From: Pseudomonas typographi
GTDB lineage: Bacteria; Pseudomonadota; Gammaproteobacteria; Pseudomonadales; Pseudomonadaceae
Length of the DNA: 64,000 nucleotides
Direction: 5' to 3'
NCBI RefSeq assembly: GCF_014694385.1
Contig: NZ_JAAOCA010000032.1
Location: 1 to 64,000 of the forward strand
The position numbers and the translations under genes were made by a program. This document shows positions 17,766-28,570 of this stretch, in pieces. Numbering within the stretch: position 1 is the stretch's first letter; every line of letters starts with the position of its first letter. The notes below the pieces were generated by a model that saw only the letters and a program-made list of their open reading frames with translations, was not told the origin of the DNA and made no database searches.

Positions 17766-19082
17766 ATGAGCGATAAAGACCAAGCCCCGCATTCACCCGA
17801 CCGGCGCCGCGTACTGCTGGGCCTCGGCGCAGCCGGTGCCGCCTTGGCCGGCAGCGGCCTGGCCTGCCCAATGATGGCGCATGCCGCTAGCAGCGAAGAG
17901 CATAAAGTCACCGAAGCGCCGAAGAGCGACAAGACCCAGGACCGCCACGTTTACGAAGGCGTACACCAAAGCGGTATCGTCAATGCACGCCCGGCCGCCG
18001 GAATGATGGTGGCTTTCGATGTGCTGGCCGCCGACCGCGAAAGCTTGCAACGGATGTTTCGCGTACTGGACGAACGCATTCGCTTTCTCATGCAAGGCGG
18101 CCCGGTCGAAGACATCGACCCCAAGCTGCCGCCACTGGACTCGGGGATCCTTGGCCCCAACGTTACCCCAGACAACCTCACCATCACGGTGTCGGTGGGC
18201 GCCTCGCTGTTCGATGAGCGCTACGGCCTGGCACCGCACAAGCCTAAGCAGTTGATCCGCATGGTGGGCTTCCCCAACGATGCGTTGGAAGCAGACCGCT
18301 GCCACGGCGACCTGACCCTGCAGTTCTGCTCCAACACCCCAGACACCAACATCCACGCCCTGCGCGACATCGTCAAAAACCTTCCAGACCTGCTCTATGT
18401 GCGCTGGAAGCAAGAAGGCAGCGTGCCCGCCCAGGCCCCGGCCAAACCCGGCGAACCCGAACAGAGCGCCCGCAACTTCCTAGGGTTTCGTGACGGCTCG
18501 GCCAACCCCGACTCCAACGATAGCCGGGCCATGGACCAGATCGTTTGGGTCCAGCCCGGCGGCCCGGAACCGGCCTGGGCCACCCACGGCAGCTACCAGG
18601 CGGTGAGGATCATCCGCAACTACGTAGAGCGTTGGGACCGCACACCGCTGCAGGAGCAAGAAACCATTTTCGGCCGTAAAAAAGCCAGCGGCGCCCCCAT
18701 GGACGGCGCCCATGAGTTCGATATACCCGACTACCACAAAGACCCAGAGGGCAAGGTTACCGCGCTGAAGTCCCACATTCGCCTGGCCAACCCACGCACG
18801 CCCGAGGCCCAGGCCAACCTGATTCTGCGCCGGCCGTTCAACTACTCCAACGGCGTGATGAAAAACGGCCAGCTCGACATGGGCCTGCTGTTCATTTGCT
18901 ACCAGGCTGACCTGCTCAAGGGTTTCATTACCGTGCAAACCCGGCTGAATGGCGAACCGCTGGAGGAGTACCTGAAACCCACCGGTGGTGGGTATTTCTT
19001 CACCCTGCCCGGCGTCACCGGCAAGGACGATTTCATCGGCCGCTCACTGTTGCAAGCGGCTGAGAAAGGCAAGACCGCGTGA
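17766..19082 (+). CDS. efeB: EfeB, DyP-type heme peroxidase
   Basis: A 438-residue periplasmic deferrochelatase/peroxidase. The N terminus DRRRVLLGLGAAGAALAGSG is a twin-arginine signal, so it is exported folded with heme. The DyP catalytic motif GFRDGSAN lies near residue 245, with the proximal heme His expected in the C-terminal half (DGAHEFDIPDYH region). It is thought to oxidise ferrous iron or strip iron from heme for EfeU. ATG at 17766, 19 bases after efeO. Confidence 0.92.
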   Translation: MSDKDQAPHSPDRRRVLLGLGAAGAALAGSGLACPMMAHAASSEEHKVTEAPKSDKTQDRHVYEGVHQSGIVNARPAAGMMVAFDVLAADRESLQRMFRVLDERIRFLMQGGPVEDIDPKLPPLDSGILGPNVTPDNLTITVSVGASLFDERYGLAPHKPKQLIRMVGFPNDALEADRCHGDLTLQFCSNTPDTNIHALRDIVKNLPDLLYVRWKQEGSVPAQAPAKPGEPEQSARNFLGFRDGSANPDSNDSRAMDQIVWVQPGGPEPAWATHGSYQAVRIIRNYVERWDRTPLQEQETIFGRKKASGAPMDGAHEFDIPDYHKDPEGKVTALKSHIRLANPRTPEAQANLILRRPFNYSNGVMKNGQLDMGLLFICYQADLLKGFITVQTRLNGEPLEEYLKPTGGGYFFTLPGVTGKDDFIGRSLLQAAEKGKTA

Positions 19083-19112
19083 TCACTTAAGGACTTAACT
19101 GGGGAACCCTGC

Positions 19113-19934
19113 ATGAAAAAGACGCCTTTGGCCCTGCTGTTCACCCTCGGCGCGCTGAGCGCACCGAGCTTCGCTGCTGACGCATCGTCGTTGGACTTGG
19201 TACAGCCGATTTCCGACTATAAGATCTACGTGACCGACGAAGTCGGCAAACTGGTTACTGAAACCAAGGCGTTCACCGACGCGGTGAAAAAAGGCGACAT
19301 TGCCACTGCGAAAAAGCTGTACCCGACCACCCGCGTTCACTACGAAGCCATTGAGCCGATCGCCGAGCTGTTCAGCGACCTGGACGCGGCGATCGATTCG
19401 CGTGAAGACGACCATGAGAACGGCGTGAAAGCCGATGACTTCACTGGCTTCCACCGCATCGAATACGGCCTCTGGGCGCAGAACACCACCAAGGGCTACG
19501 AAGGCTTCGCGGACGGCCTTAACAACGATGTCTTGCGCCTGCAGAAGCAAATCGCCGACCTGACCTTTCCCCCGGAGAAAGTCGTCGGCGGTGCGGCCGC
19601 GTTGATGGAAGAAGTGGCCGCCACCAAGGTGTCGGGTGAAGAAGACCGCTACAGCCACACCGACCTGTATGACTTCCAGAGTAACGTCGACGGGGCGAAG
19701 AAAATCGTCGACCTGTTCAAGCCGCAGATCGTCAAAAAAGACAAAGCCTTTGCTGACAAACTCGATAAAAACTTCGCCACCGTCGACGCTATCCTGGCCA
19801 AGTACAAAACCAAGGGCGGCGGTTTCGAAACATACGACAAGGTCAAGGACGCTGACCGCAAGGCGCTGATTGGGCCGGTCAACACCCTGGCCGAAGACCT
19901 GTCTACCCTGCGCGGGAAACTGGGCCTGGACTGA
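19113..19934 (+). CDS. efeM: EfeM-like periplasmic iron-binding M75 (imelysin) protein
   Basis: A 273-residue secreted protein (signal cleaved near PSFA|ADA) consisting only of a peptidase-M75 domain, without cupredoxin. It keeps HYEAIEPIAELFSDLD near residue 75 and the GxHxxE motif GFHRIEYGLW near 110. EfeM-type proteins, as in P. syringae, bind iron alongside or instead of full EfeO. Both forms sit in one operon here, 30 bases after efeB. Confidence 0.88.
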   Translation: MKKTPLALLFTLGALSAPSFAADASSLDLVQPISDYKIYVTDEVGKLVTETKAFTDAVKKGDIATAKKLYPTTRVHYEAIEPIAELFSDLDAAIDSREDDHENGVKADDFTGFHRIEYGLWAQNTTKGYEGFADGLNNDVLRLQKQIADLTFPPEKVVGGAAALMEEVAATKVSGEEDRYSHTDLYDFQSNVDGAKKIVDLFKPQIVKKDKAFADKLDKNFATVDAILAKYKTKGGGFETYDKVKDADRKALIGPVNTLAEDLSTLRGKLGLD

Positions 19935-19943
19935 CCCACAGAT

Positions 19944-19965
19944 GGGGCCCCATTGCCGGGGCCTC
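19944..19965 (+). terminator. Possible terminator hairpin after efeM
   Basis: GGGGCCCC, loop ATTGCC, then GGGGCCTC forms an eight-pair stem with one G-T pair, nine bases after the efeM stop. The following bases (ATACATC) are not a T tract, so intrinsic termination would be weak. Confidence 0.4.
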
Positions 19966-20055
19966 ATACATCTGCCCTACCCCCTGCCACATTCCCCGCT
20001 TGCCCCTACCGTTGCGCCCCTCTAGTTTGTGTGCATCACCTTTGAGGAGCCGCCC

Positions 20056-20823
20056 ATGACCGCCCCAGACTTGTTCGACCTCACCGGCAAGGTGGCCTTC
20101 GTCTCCGGCGCCAGCCGTGGCATTGGCCAAGCGATCGCGCAGTTGCTTGCCCAGCATGGCGCCCATGTGATTGTCTCTAGCCGCAAACTTGACGGTTGCC
20201 AAGCGGTGGCCGACGGCATCGTCGGCAGCGGTGGCCAGGCCACGGCCCTACCCTGCCACATCGGCGAGCTCGCCTCTATCGATGTAACCTTCGAGCGGCT
20301 TCGTGAACGCTTCGGGCGCCTCGACATTCTGGTCAATAACGCCGCCACCAATCCGCAATTCGCCCATGTGCTGGACGCTACGCCGGCGGCCTTCCAAAAG
20401 ACGCTGGACGTGAACATTCGCGGTTATTTCTTCATGTCGGTGGCGGCCGGCAAGCTCATGCGCGAGCACGGCGGCGGCAGTATCATCAATGTGGCCTCTA
20501 TCAACGGCAGGTCGCCAGGTGCCTGCCAGGCGGTGTATTCGCTCACCAAAGCAGCGGTGATCAACATGACCCAAGCCTTCGCCAAGGAGTGCGCACCACT
20601 GGGTATACGCTGCAACGCCATACTGCCGGGCCTTACCGACACGCAATTCGCCACCGCGCTGGTTCACAACGCGCAGGTGTTGGCGCAGATACTGCCGCAT
20701 ATTCCCATGAACCGGGTCGCCCAGCCCCGCGAAATGGCCGGTGCCGTACTTTACCTTGCAAGTGACGCGGCCAGCTATACCACCGGCGTTGCGTTGAATG
20801 TAGACGGGGGGTATTTGGCGTGA
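20056..20823 (+). CDS. Short-chain dehydrogenase/reductase
   Basis: A 255-residue classical SDR. The cofactor motif GASRGIG is near residue 17, the NNAATN motif near 95 (NNAG variant), catalytic Ser in NVASINGR near 145 and YSLTK (Tyr-x-x-x-Lys) near 158. The ending ALNVDGGYLA is typical of FabG-like enzymes. GAGGAG precedes the ATG at 20056; the GTG-type upstream extension is unlikely. Substrate unknown. Confidence 0.88.
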   Translation: MTAPDLFDLTGKVAFVSGASRGIGQAIAQLLAQHGAHVIVSSRKLDGCQAVADGIVGSGGQATALPCHIGELASIDVTFERLRERFGRLDILVNNAATNPQFAHVLDATPAAFQKTLDVNIRGYFFMSVAAGKLMREHGGGSIINVASINGRSPGACQAVYSLTKAAVINMTQAFAKECAPLGIRCNAILPGLTDTQFATALVHNAQVLAQILPHIPMNRVAQPREMAGAVLYLASDAASYTTGVALNVDGGYLA

Positions 20824-21048
20824 GGCGGCACCCTCCACGCAATGGCGTTTCCCTTACCGCTCGTCGCTGATTCGGCTCCCATCGGCGCCCGCTCACTGCT
20901 CTCTGATCCCTGTTCCTCGATCTGGTAGAGCTGAGCATGGGACTGGGGATGATGCCCGGTGCCTTCTTTGGCGCACGCATCGCCATTGGGCGGGGCGATG
21001 TTCATTCGCCCGGCATTCATCTGCGTGGTACGGGTATTGACCGCGCGC
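20824..21048. other. Intergenic stretch between convergent genes
   Basis: The SDR and nudC converge here. Open frames on either strand lack ribosome sites. No strong terminator seen. Confidence 0.5.
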
Positions 21049-21879
21049 CTAGCCAGGCAGCACTGGTTCGGCCAAGCCCAGGCGGCGGGCCACGTAGAGG
21101 TCGATCAGGTAACGGGCAATGGAGCGCCCTGCCGGCAGCGGCGGTAGGTCGTTGACCCGAAACCAACGCGCGTCTTCGATTTCATCCGGTTGCGGCACGA
21201 TCTCGCCGCCCGCGTATTCGGCATGAAAGCCCAGCATCATCGAATGCGGGAATGGCCAGCATTGGCTCGCCACATACTGGATATTGGCCACTTCCAGCCC
21301 CACCTCTTCGCGCACTTCCCGCACCAGGCAGTCCTCGGCCGACTCACCTGGTTCTGCGAACCCTGCCAACGTGCTGTACATGTTGATGGCGAAGCGTGGT
21401 GAACGCGCCAGCAAAATCTCATCGCCCCGGGTAATCAGTACGATCATGCTGGGCGAGATCCGTGGGTAGGCGCGCAGGTCGCAGCGGTCGCAGTACATCG
21501 CGCGTTCGCCCGGCACTTGCACGGTGGCCCTGCCGCAACTGCCACAAAACCGATGTTCACGGGCCCAGGTGCCGATCTGCGCGGCATAAGCCAACAGCCG
21601 GAAGTGTTCGAAGTGAGGCTGCAGCATGAACTGGCGCAGCCCTTGCCATTGGCAGTTATCGATATGCACGCTGCCTTCGAACTCGATCAGGTAGATCGGC
21701 TGTTGGTCAAAATGGCCGATGCCGTGTTCGAAGAGGATCGGTACCCCCAGGCCCTTGAGCCAATCGCGGGAGAACAGCACGCCCTGGCTGTCGTACAGGA
21801 ACCCCTGGGCCGAACGGGCCACGGCCCAGCCGCCGCTGGCAGCGGGGTCAAGCACAGCGGTGATCCAGCGTTCAGGCAT
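21049..21879 (-). CDS. nudC: NAD+ diphosphatase NudC
   Basis: A 276-residue Nudix hydrolase that cleaves NAD(H) to NMN(H) and AMP and removes NAD caps from RNA. A four-Cys zinc site is at Cys112, Cys115, Cys130 and Cys133. The Nudix box runs from GFAEPGE at residue 173 to REVREEVGLE at 196. The NADH-specificity array, normally SQPWPFPxS, reads SQCWPFPHS at 205-213. I chose ATG 21879, which has AAGGAAAG upstream; an ATG at 21906 lies inside the upstream crotonase gene with a site too close to use. Confidence 0.92.
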   Translation of the reverse strand: MPERWITAVLDPAASGGWAVARSAQGFLYDSQGVLFSRDWLKGLGVPILFEHGIGHFDQQPIYLIEFEGSVHIDNCQWQGLRQFMLQPHFEHFRLLAYAAQIGTWAREHRFCGSCGRATVQVPGERAMYCDRCDLRAYPRISPSMIVLITRGDEILLARSPRFAINMYSTLAGFAEPGESAEDCLVREVREEVGLEVANIQYVASQCWPFPHSMMLGFHAEYAGGEIVPQPDEIEDARWFRVNDLPPLPAGRSIARYLIDLYVARRLGLAEPVLPG

Positions 21880-21895
21880 AATGGGTCTTTCCTTC

Positions 21896-22708
21896 TTAGT
21901 CGTCATACTCCGCGCATGTGCGGGTCAGTGTAGCGGCCATGGCGCGTTTCAGGTCCGCCGACTGCAACATGGCGGCGTTCCAAGTGGCGACGTAGTCCAG
22001 GCCGTCGTCTATGCGATGGTCACGCATGTAGTCGATCATCCGCTTGCTGCCTTGCACCGCCAATGGGGATTTTGCGGCAATAGCCCGGGCAATGGCAAAA
22101 ACGCCCTCTTCAAGTGCCGCTTCGGTGTCGTACACGCGGTTGACCAGCCCCGCTGCGAGGGCCTCTTGGGCGTTTATGTCACAGCCGGTGTAGGCCCATT
22201 CGCGTAAGCGGCCTTCACCCACGATCCGCGGCAAACGCTGCAAGGTGCCAACGTCGGCGGCCATGCCCATGTCGATTTCCTTGATGCAAAAGTTCGCCTC
22301 GGCACTGCAGTAGCGCAGGTCACACGCGGCGATCAAGTCTACCCCGGCGCCCAGGCAATGCCCGCTGGTGGCTGAAAGTACCGGTTTAGTACACTGCGCG
22401 ACACGGTTGAACACGCTTTGCAGGCGCAGGATTTGCCGGCGCAACAGCCGCGCGTTGCGCCCGGCGTCGGGGCCCATTCGTGCGGCCAGTTGGCCGAGCA
22501 GCGCCAAGTCAAGGCCAGCGGAAAAATGCCCACCATGGGCACCGAGCACCACTAACCGAACCGCGTCGTTTTCATCCAGGGCCTGGAACAACGGGCCCAA
22601 CTCGTCCCAAAACATTTGGTTCATGGCGTTGCGTTTTTCCGGGCGGTTCAAGCGTACGTAAGCAATCGCCTCCCGGTACTGCACATCGAGGGTTTGATAG
22701 GCCGGCAT
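21896..22708 (-). CDS. Crotonase family protein, dienoyl-CoA isomerase-like
   Basis: A 270-residue enoyl-CoA hydratase/isomerase fold. The oxyanion-hole segments are HFSAGLDLALL near residue 62 and GHCLGAGVDLIAACD near 115. KEIDMGMAADVGTLQRLPRI near 140 copies the active-site stretch of delta(3,5)-delta(2,4)-dienoyl-CoA isomerases, with the acidic pair Glu and Asp, so isomerisation of odd-double-bond fatty acyl-CoAs is likely. AGGAG precedes the ATG. It is 16 bases upstream of nudC, same strand. Confidence 0.87.
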   Translation of the reverse strand: MPAYQTLDVQYREAIAYVRLNRPEKRNAMNQMFWDELGPLFQALDENDAVRLVVLGAHGGHFSAGLDLALLGQLAARMGPDAGRNARLLRRQILRLQSVFNRVAQCTKPVLSATSGHCLGAGVDLIAACDLRYCSAEANFCIKEIDMGMAADVGTLQRLPRIVGEGRLREWAYTGCDINAQEALAAGLVNRVYDTEAALEEGVFAIARAIAAKSPLAVQGSKRMIDYMRDHRIDDGLDYVATWNAAMLQSADLKRAMAATLTRTCAEYDD

Positions 22709-22781
22709 GGGTCACTCCTGGGATGAATGCCCCGCCATCATAGCGACGCCAGGGCCAGCGCTGGCGTGGCATAAACGCCAA

Positions 22782-24626
22782 TCAGCCGCCGGCTTCAGAC
22801 GCGCGCTGCTGTACCGGAGCCTGCGCCTCCCGGCGCGCCCGTACTTGGGCCGGGCATTCAGCGCGGTGCAGGTTGAGCGCGGTATTGATGATGCCGATAT
22901 GGCTGAAGGCCTGGGGGAAGTTGCCGAGCATGCGCTGGCCCTGCTGATCATATTGCTCGGCCAGTAAGCCCACATCGTTGCACAGGCCGCTCAGCCGCTC
23001 GAACATCGCTTGCGCATCACCCATGCGCCCGAGCAGCGCGTATACGTCTGCCAGCCAGAACGAGCACACCAAAAAGGTGCCTTCACCGGGCGTCAAGCCG
23101 TCGTCGACCCTGTGCGACAGATAACGCAGCACGAAGCCGCCTTTCATTAACTGGCTTTCGACAGCTTGCACGGTCGCGACGAAACGCGGGTCGTCCGCTG
23201 GCAAAAAGCCGGTCAGGCCAATGTGTAGCAGGCTTGCATCCACTTCCTTGGAGCCGTAGCTTTGCACGAAATGCCCCAGTTCCCTGTCAAAACCCTGCTC
23301 GCACACTTGGGCATGAATCCGGTCAGCCACCCCCCGATAGTGGCGGCTCATGCCTTGGCCCTCCTCGGTGGCAAGGTCGGCCAAGTTCGCCGCACGGTCG
23401 AAGGCCACCCAGGCCATGACTTTCGAATGCACGAAGTGCCGTGGCTTGGCACGGATTTCCCAAATGCCTTCATCCGGCTGCTGCCAGGCGTTTTCCAGGT
23501 AGCGCATGATCAACCGGAACACCGAGGCGCTGCGCGGGTGGCGCGGCATACCGCCGCGAATGGCCTGGCTCATGGCATCGGTAACTTCGCCGTAGACGTC
23601 CAGTTGGGTCTGGGTCGAAGCGGCATTGCCGATCCTGACCGGGCGCGAGCCTTCATAGCCGGGCAGCCAATCCAACTCGTATTCCGGCAAACGCCGCTCG
23701 CCGCCCAGGCCATACATGATCTGCATTTGCTCGGGGCTGCCGGCCACCGAGCGCAACAACCATTCACGCCACGCATGGGCTTCGTCGAGATAGCCGAGGT
23801 TGGTGAAGGCCAGCAGGGTCATGGTCGCGTCACGCAGCCAACAGAAACGGTAATCCCAGTTGCGTTCACCGCCCAACCGCTCGGGCAACGAGGTGGTGGC
23901 GGCGGCGACGATACCGCCACTGGGCTCGTAGGTCAGCGCTTTAAGGGTCAGCAGGGAACGTTTGACCTGCTCAGTAAAACGCCCTACGTCTGGGCACCGG
24001 CCGGCAAACGCTAGCCAGTACGCCTCGGTGGCCTGCAGGGCCTGTTCGGCATCGAATTGGTCGGCCAACGGCAGCACCGAGGGCTGGTGGGTCAGGGTAA
24101 ATACTAGCCGGTCGCCGGGGCGCACGGTAAATTGGCTGGTCGTATGGTGGTCGCGGGCCTCCAGCGTCTTGGCGCTGTATAGCACCAAGCGCTCCGGCCC
24201 AGCCACTGCGCTGAGCACACGGTCACGGGGCTGTTCCACCCACGGGATGCTGCTGCCGTAATCGAAGCGCATGGTCAGGTCCATGGCCATTGGCACCTTG
24301 CCGTCCAGCCCCACCACGATTCGGATCACGCTGTTATGGCCCTGGCCCACGGGCATGCAGTCGATCAGCAACACCCGCCCGCTGGGGGTGTCGAAGGTGG
24401 TTTCGAGTATCAAGGTGTCGCCCCGGTAACGGCGCGACACCCGCGCCCCCGGTTGCGCGGGGCCAATTCGCCAGCGGCCGTTTTCTTCTGTACCGAGCAA
24501 TGCGGCAAAACAGGCGGGCCCATCGAAACGGGGAAAGCACAGCCAGTCGAGCGAGCCGGTTTTGTCAATCAAGGCGGCGGTGCGGCAGTTGCCGATCAGG
24601 GCGTAGTCTTCGATCAATGCAGGCAT
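22782..24626 (-). CDS. Glycoside hydrolase family 15 protein (glucoamylase/trehalase-like)
   Basis: A 614-residue cytosolic protein: an N-terminal beta-sandwich (DUF5911-type, IEDYALIGNCRTAALIDKTG) followed by the (alpha/alpha)6 barrel. Barrel signatures include NWDYRFCWLRDATMTLLAF near residue 270 and LTPGEGTFLVCSFWLAD near 530, which carries a likely catalytic Glu. Family members act as glucoamylases or trehalases. GAGG lies upstream of ATG 24626; the GTG at 24638 overlaps that site. Last gene of the gnd-zwf-HAD-GH15 operon. Confidence 0.87.
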   Translation of the reverse strand: MPALIEDYALIGNCRTAALIDKTGSLDWLCFPRFDGPACFAALLGTEENGRWRIGPAQPGARVSRRYRGDTLILETTFDTPSGRVLLIDCMPVGQGHNSVIRIVVGLDGKVPMAMDLTMRFDYGSSIPWVEQPRDRVLSAVAGPERLVLYSAKTLEARDHHTTSQFTVRPGDRLVFTLTHQPSVLPLADQFDAEQALQATEAYWLAFAGRCPDVGRFTEQVKRSLLTLKALTYEPSGGIVAAATTSLPERLGGERNWDYRFCWLRDATMTLLAFTNLGYLDEAHAWREWLLRSVAGSPEQMQIMYGLGGERRLPEYELDWLPGYEGSRPVRIGNAASTQTQLDVYGEVTDAMSQAIRGGMPRHPRSASVFRLIMRYLENAWQQPDEGIWEIRAKPRHFVHSKVMAWVAFDRAANLADLATEEGQGMSRHYRGVADRIHAQVCEQGFDRELGHFVQSYGSKEVDASLLHIGLTGFLPADDPRFVATVQAVESQLMKGGFVLRYLSHRVDDGLTPGEGTFLVCSFWLADVYALLGRMGDAQAMFERLSGLCNDVGLLAEQYDQQGQRMLGNFPQAFSHIGIINTALNLHRAECPAQVRARREAQAPVQQRASEAGG

Positions 24627-24649
24627 GCCGTCAGGCACCTCGTGTGTTG

Positions 24650-25467
24650 TTATAAGGGCACTCGCGGGAGAATGTACTGCGTAATGGCCGTGGCGACCCC
24701 GTGTTCGGTATTGCTGCCGGTCACGGCGCCGGCCTGGGCTTTAACTTCTTCACTGCCCTGGCCCATGGCAATGGCCAAGCCGGCACGGCGGAACATCGCC
24801 ACGTCGTTTGGGCCATCGCCGATGGCCGCCGTTTGTTCCAGGCCAATGCCCAGGTGCTTGGCCAAGCTCGCCAGGGCATCGCCCTTGTTCGCCTGCAGCG
24901 CCGTGATGTCCAGGTAATAAGCTTGCGAGCGGGCGGCCAGCGCCTGGCCCTGCAAGGCGCCTTGGGCCAAGCCTTCGAGGCGTTCGAGCAGGGCGAAATC
25001 GGCGCAGGTGGCAACGATCTTGTCGACCCGATCCAGGTAGGGTGTGAAATCCGCCACCTGGGTAGGACCATAGCCCAGCGCCGCATGCTCCCTTTGCAGA
25101 TAATGAGCCGCCAGTTCCGTGACCAACCATTGGTCATCGGCGAACAACCATACCGACACTGGGTACTGCGCGAACAAGGCCAATGCACGTTTCACCGCCA
25201 CCGGTTCCACGAAGTGCTGCAGCAGATAACTGCCGTCGGGCTTGACCAGCGTGCCACCATTGAAGGCGGCGGTAGGGACATCATCGATGCCCAGCGCCTG
25301 TACTTGTGCGCGCATGGCCCGCGGCGGCCGGCTGCTGGCCAAGCTGACGCGGCAGCCTTTGGAACGCAGTAATGCTACGGCGTCCTTAACCGGCTGGCTG
25401 ATCGAGTGGTCCGGCATCAGCAGCGTGCCGTCCATATCACTCAGGACGAGGCGAATCGGCCCGGCGC

Positions 25468-25471
<4 letters not shown>
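24650..25471 (-). CDS. Cof-type HAD-IIB family hydrolase
   Basis: A 273-residue phosphatase with HAD motif I DMDGTLL (near residue 10), motif II LASSRPPR, a type IIB cap, and motif IV GDGPNDVAMF near 215. Relatives such as YidA dephosphorylate sugar phosphates. The start at 25471 forms an ATGA overlap with the zwf stop codon, so it is translationally coupled to zwf and may clear a side product of hexose phosphate metabolism (inference). Confidence 0.88.
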
Positions 25472-26973
<1,502 letters not shown>

Positions 26974-27038
26974 CGTGCTACCTCGCTCTGCGCACAGCAC
27001 CACACCCCGGCCCACGCTGTGGGCCAGGGCGCATGGGT

Positions 27039-28016
27039 TTACTTCTTGACCTCGATGTGGCCGCCGAAGCCAAAGCGCATCGCCGACAGCATTTTGTCGC
27101 CGTAGGTGGCATCTTGGCGTGAGCGGAAGCGGGCAAACAACGATGCGGCCAGCACCGGGGCGGGCACCGCTTGCTCCACCGCCGCATCGATCGTCCAGCG
27201 GCCTTCGCCGCTGTCGGACACCGAGCCCGAATATTTGCCCAACTCCGGGTCACTGGCCAGCGCATCGGCGGTCAGGTCCAGCAGCCACGATGAAACCACG
27301 CTACCGCGGCGCCACACCTCGGCGATGTCCGCCATGTTCAGCGCCAAGCGGTGCTCCTGCGGCAGTTGTTCGCTGTTGCGGGTCTTGAGGATATCGAAAC
27401 CTTCGGCGAAGGCCTGCATCATTCCATACTCGATACCGTTGTGAACCATCTTGACGAAGTGGCCGGAGCCCACCGGGCCGGCGTGGATGTAGCCATGCTC
27501 GGCGCGGCTGTGCTCGCCCTCGCGGCCCAGCGTACGGGGGATATCTCCCACGCCAGGGGCCAAGGTGGCGAACAACGGGTCGAGGCGCTCGAACACATCG
27601 GTTTCTGCGCCGATCATCATGCAGAAGCCGCGCTCAAGCCCCCATACGCCGCCTGACGTGCCGACATCGACATAGTGCAGCTGTTTTTCAGCCAGCGCCT
27701 TGGCGCGGCGGATGTCGTCCTTGTACAGCGTGTTGCCGCCATCGATGATCACATCACCCGCCTCGAGCAGCTCGCTGAGCGTGTTGATGGTGTCTTCGGT
27801 CGGGGCGCCGGCGGGCAACATCACCCATACCGCTCGCGGTCGTTCCAGTTGAGCGACCAAATCGGCAAGATCCTTGGCTGGCAGGGCACCATCGCTCGCC
27901 AGCGCTTGGACGGCTTGCTCACTGCGGTCGAAAACCACCGTGTCGTGACCACCGCGCATGAGGCGTCTTGAAATATTGCCACCCATGCGACCCAGTCCCA
28001 CGATTCCCAATTGCAT
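27039..28016 (-). CDS. gnd: 6-phosphogluconate dehydrogenase, decarboxylating (short YqeC/GndA-type form)
   Basis: A 325-residue enzyme converting 6-phosphogluconate to ribulose 5-phosphate and CO2. The Rossmann motif is GLGRMGGNI near residue 6. The catalytic stretch GPVGSGHFVKMVHNGIEYGM near 180 carries the Lys and His-Asn of the family. It is about 140 residues shorter than E. coli Gnd, as expected for the mostly NAD-using short class. First gene of the leftward operon; GGAG precedes the ATG. Confidence 0.93.
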   Translation of the reverse strand: MQLGIVGLGRMGGNISRRLMRGGHDTVVFDRSEQAVQALASDGALPAKDLADLVAQLERPRAVWVMLPAGAPTEDTINTLSELLEAGDVIIDGGNTLYKDDIRRAKALAEKQLHYVDVGTSGGVWGLERGFCMMIGAETDVFERLDPLFATLAPGVGDIPRTLGREGEHSRAEHGYIHAGPVGSGHFVKMVHNGIEYGMMQAFAEGFDILKTRNSEQLPQEHRLALNMADIAEVWRRGSVVSSWLLDLTADALASDPELGKYSGSVSDSGEGRWTIDAAVEQAVPAPVLAASLFARFRSRQDATYGDKMLSAMRFGFGGHIEVKK

Positions 28017-28331
28017 GCCGATAACTCCAGAAAATAAGAAATAGCCCTGCCAGCTTATCGCAGAGCGCGCGTTGTTCGTTAGTCCAGCCTGGCTTTAGAA
28101 GGTTTCGTTAAACCTTCGGCAGCTTTCCGACGAACGGTAAAAGCCGCGCAAGCCCCTGTAGGCGGCCACTTGGGGCAGGTTAAACCTGCGTTAGAGCGAC
28201 CATGAAAAATAAAAAAGTTCCGCGTACAGGCTAAAGAAATCAAAATCCGGCCCGACAACGGTAGCAGCCAGGTTCTTTACACATCCCGGCCAAGGCCGTT
28301 TATCACAACCCTTTGCCATGCGAGGTTTGCC
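28017..28331. promoter_or_regulatory. Divergent control region; sigma-28-like element at 28232-28258
   Basis: This 315-base gap separates gnd (leftward) from the 60-residue ORF (rightward). TAAAGAAA (28232-28239), exactly 11 bases, then CCCGACAA (28251-28258) resembles the FliA consensus TAAAGTTT-N11-GCCGATAA at 5/8 and 6/8 positions and points to the small ORF. I see no other motif. Confidence 0.3.
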
Positions 28332-28514
28332 ATGGGAACCGTCATCGTTGCCAACATCCCCCAGACCCTTTACGTCACCATTCGCCGCGACGAGCTGAAT
28401 GAACTGAAGGACCAACACGCCGAACTCAAGCATGAAGTCGCCCGGCTCAGCGCCCTGCTGGCCGAGGCCCAACGCAAGGTATTGGGTTATCAAGCACAGG
28501 CGCAGATTGCCTGA
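28332..28514 (+). CDS. Small coiled-coil protein
   Basis: A 60-residue protein. Residues 1-15 are hydrophobic-polar (GTVIVANIPQTLYVTI); from about 19 to 55 it is a charged amphipathic helix with heptad-like Leu/Ala (ELNELKDQHAELKHEVARLS), likely a coiled coil. GAGG lies eight bases before the ATG. An overlapping minus-strand frame (28191-28550) has no coding look. It converges on the toxin-like gene, with a hairpin between. Function unknown. Confidence 0.65.
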   Translation: MGTVIVANIPQTLYVTIRRDELNELKDQHAELKHEVARLSALLAEAQRKVLGYQAQAQIA

Positions 28515-28535
28515 GCCCGGAGCGGCCTGATACCC

Positions 28536-28566
28536 GGGCAAACGCCGCACTGGGCGGCGCTTGCCC
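28536..28566. terminator. Bidirectional terminator-like hairpin
   Basis: GGGCAAACGCCGC (28536-28548), loop ACTGG, then GCGGCGCTTGCCC (28554-28566): a 13-pair stem with one mismatch. It lies between the convergent small ORF and the toxin-like gene. No T tract follows on either strand, so efficiency is uncertain. Confidence 0.55.
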
Positions 28567-28570
28567 CCCC

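Noticed and set aside
20775..21020. 81-residue minus-strand open frame between SDR and nudC
   Set aside because: Runs antisense into the SDR end and has no ribosome site; polar, biased composition.
28191..28550. 119-residue minus-strand open frame
   Set aside because: Opposes the small coiled-coil gene, which has the better ribosome site and a regular helical pattern.
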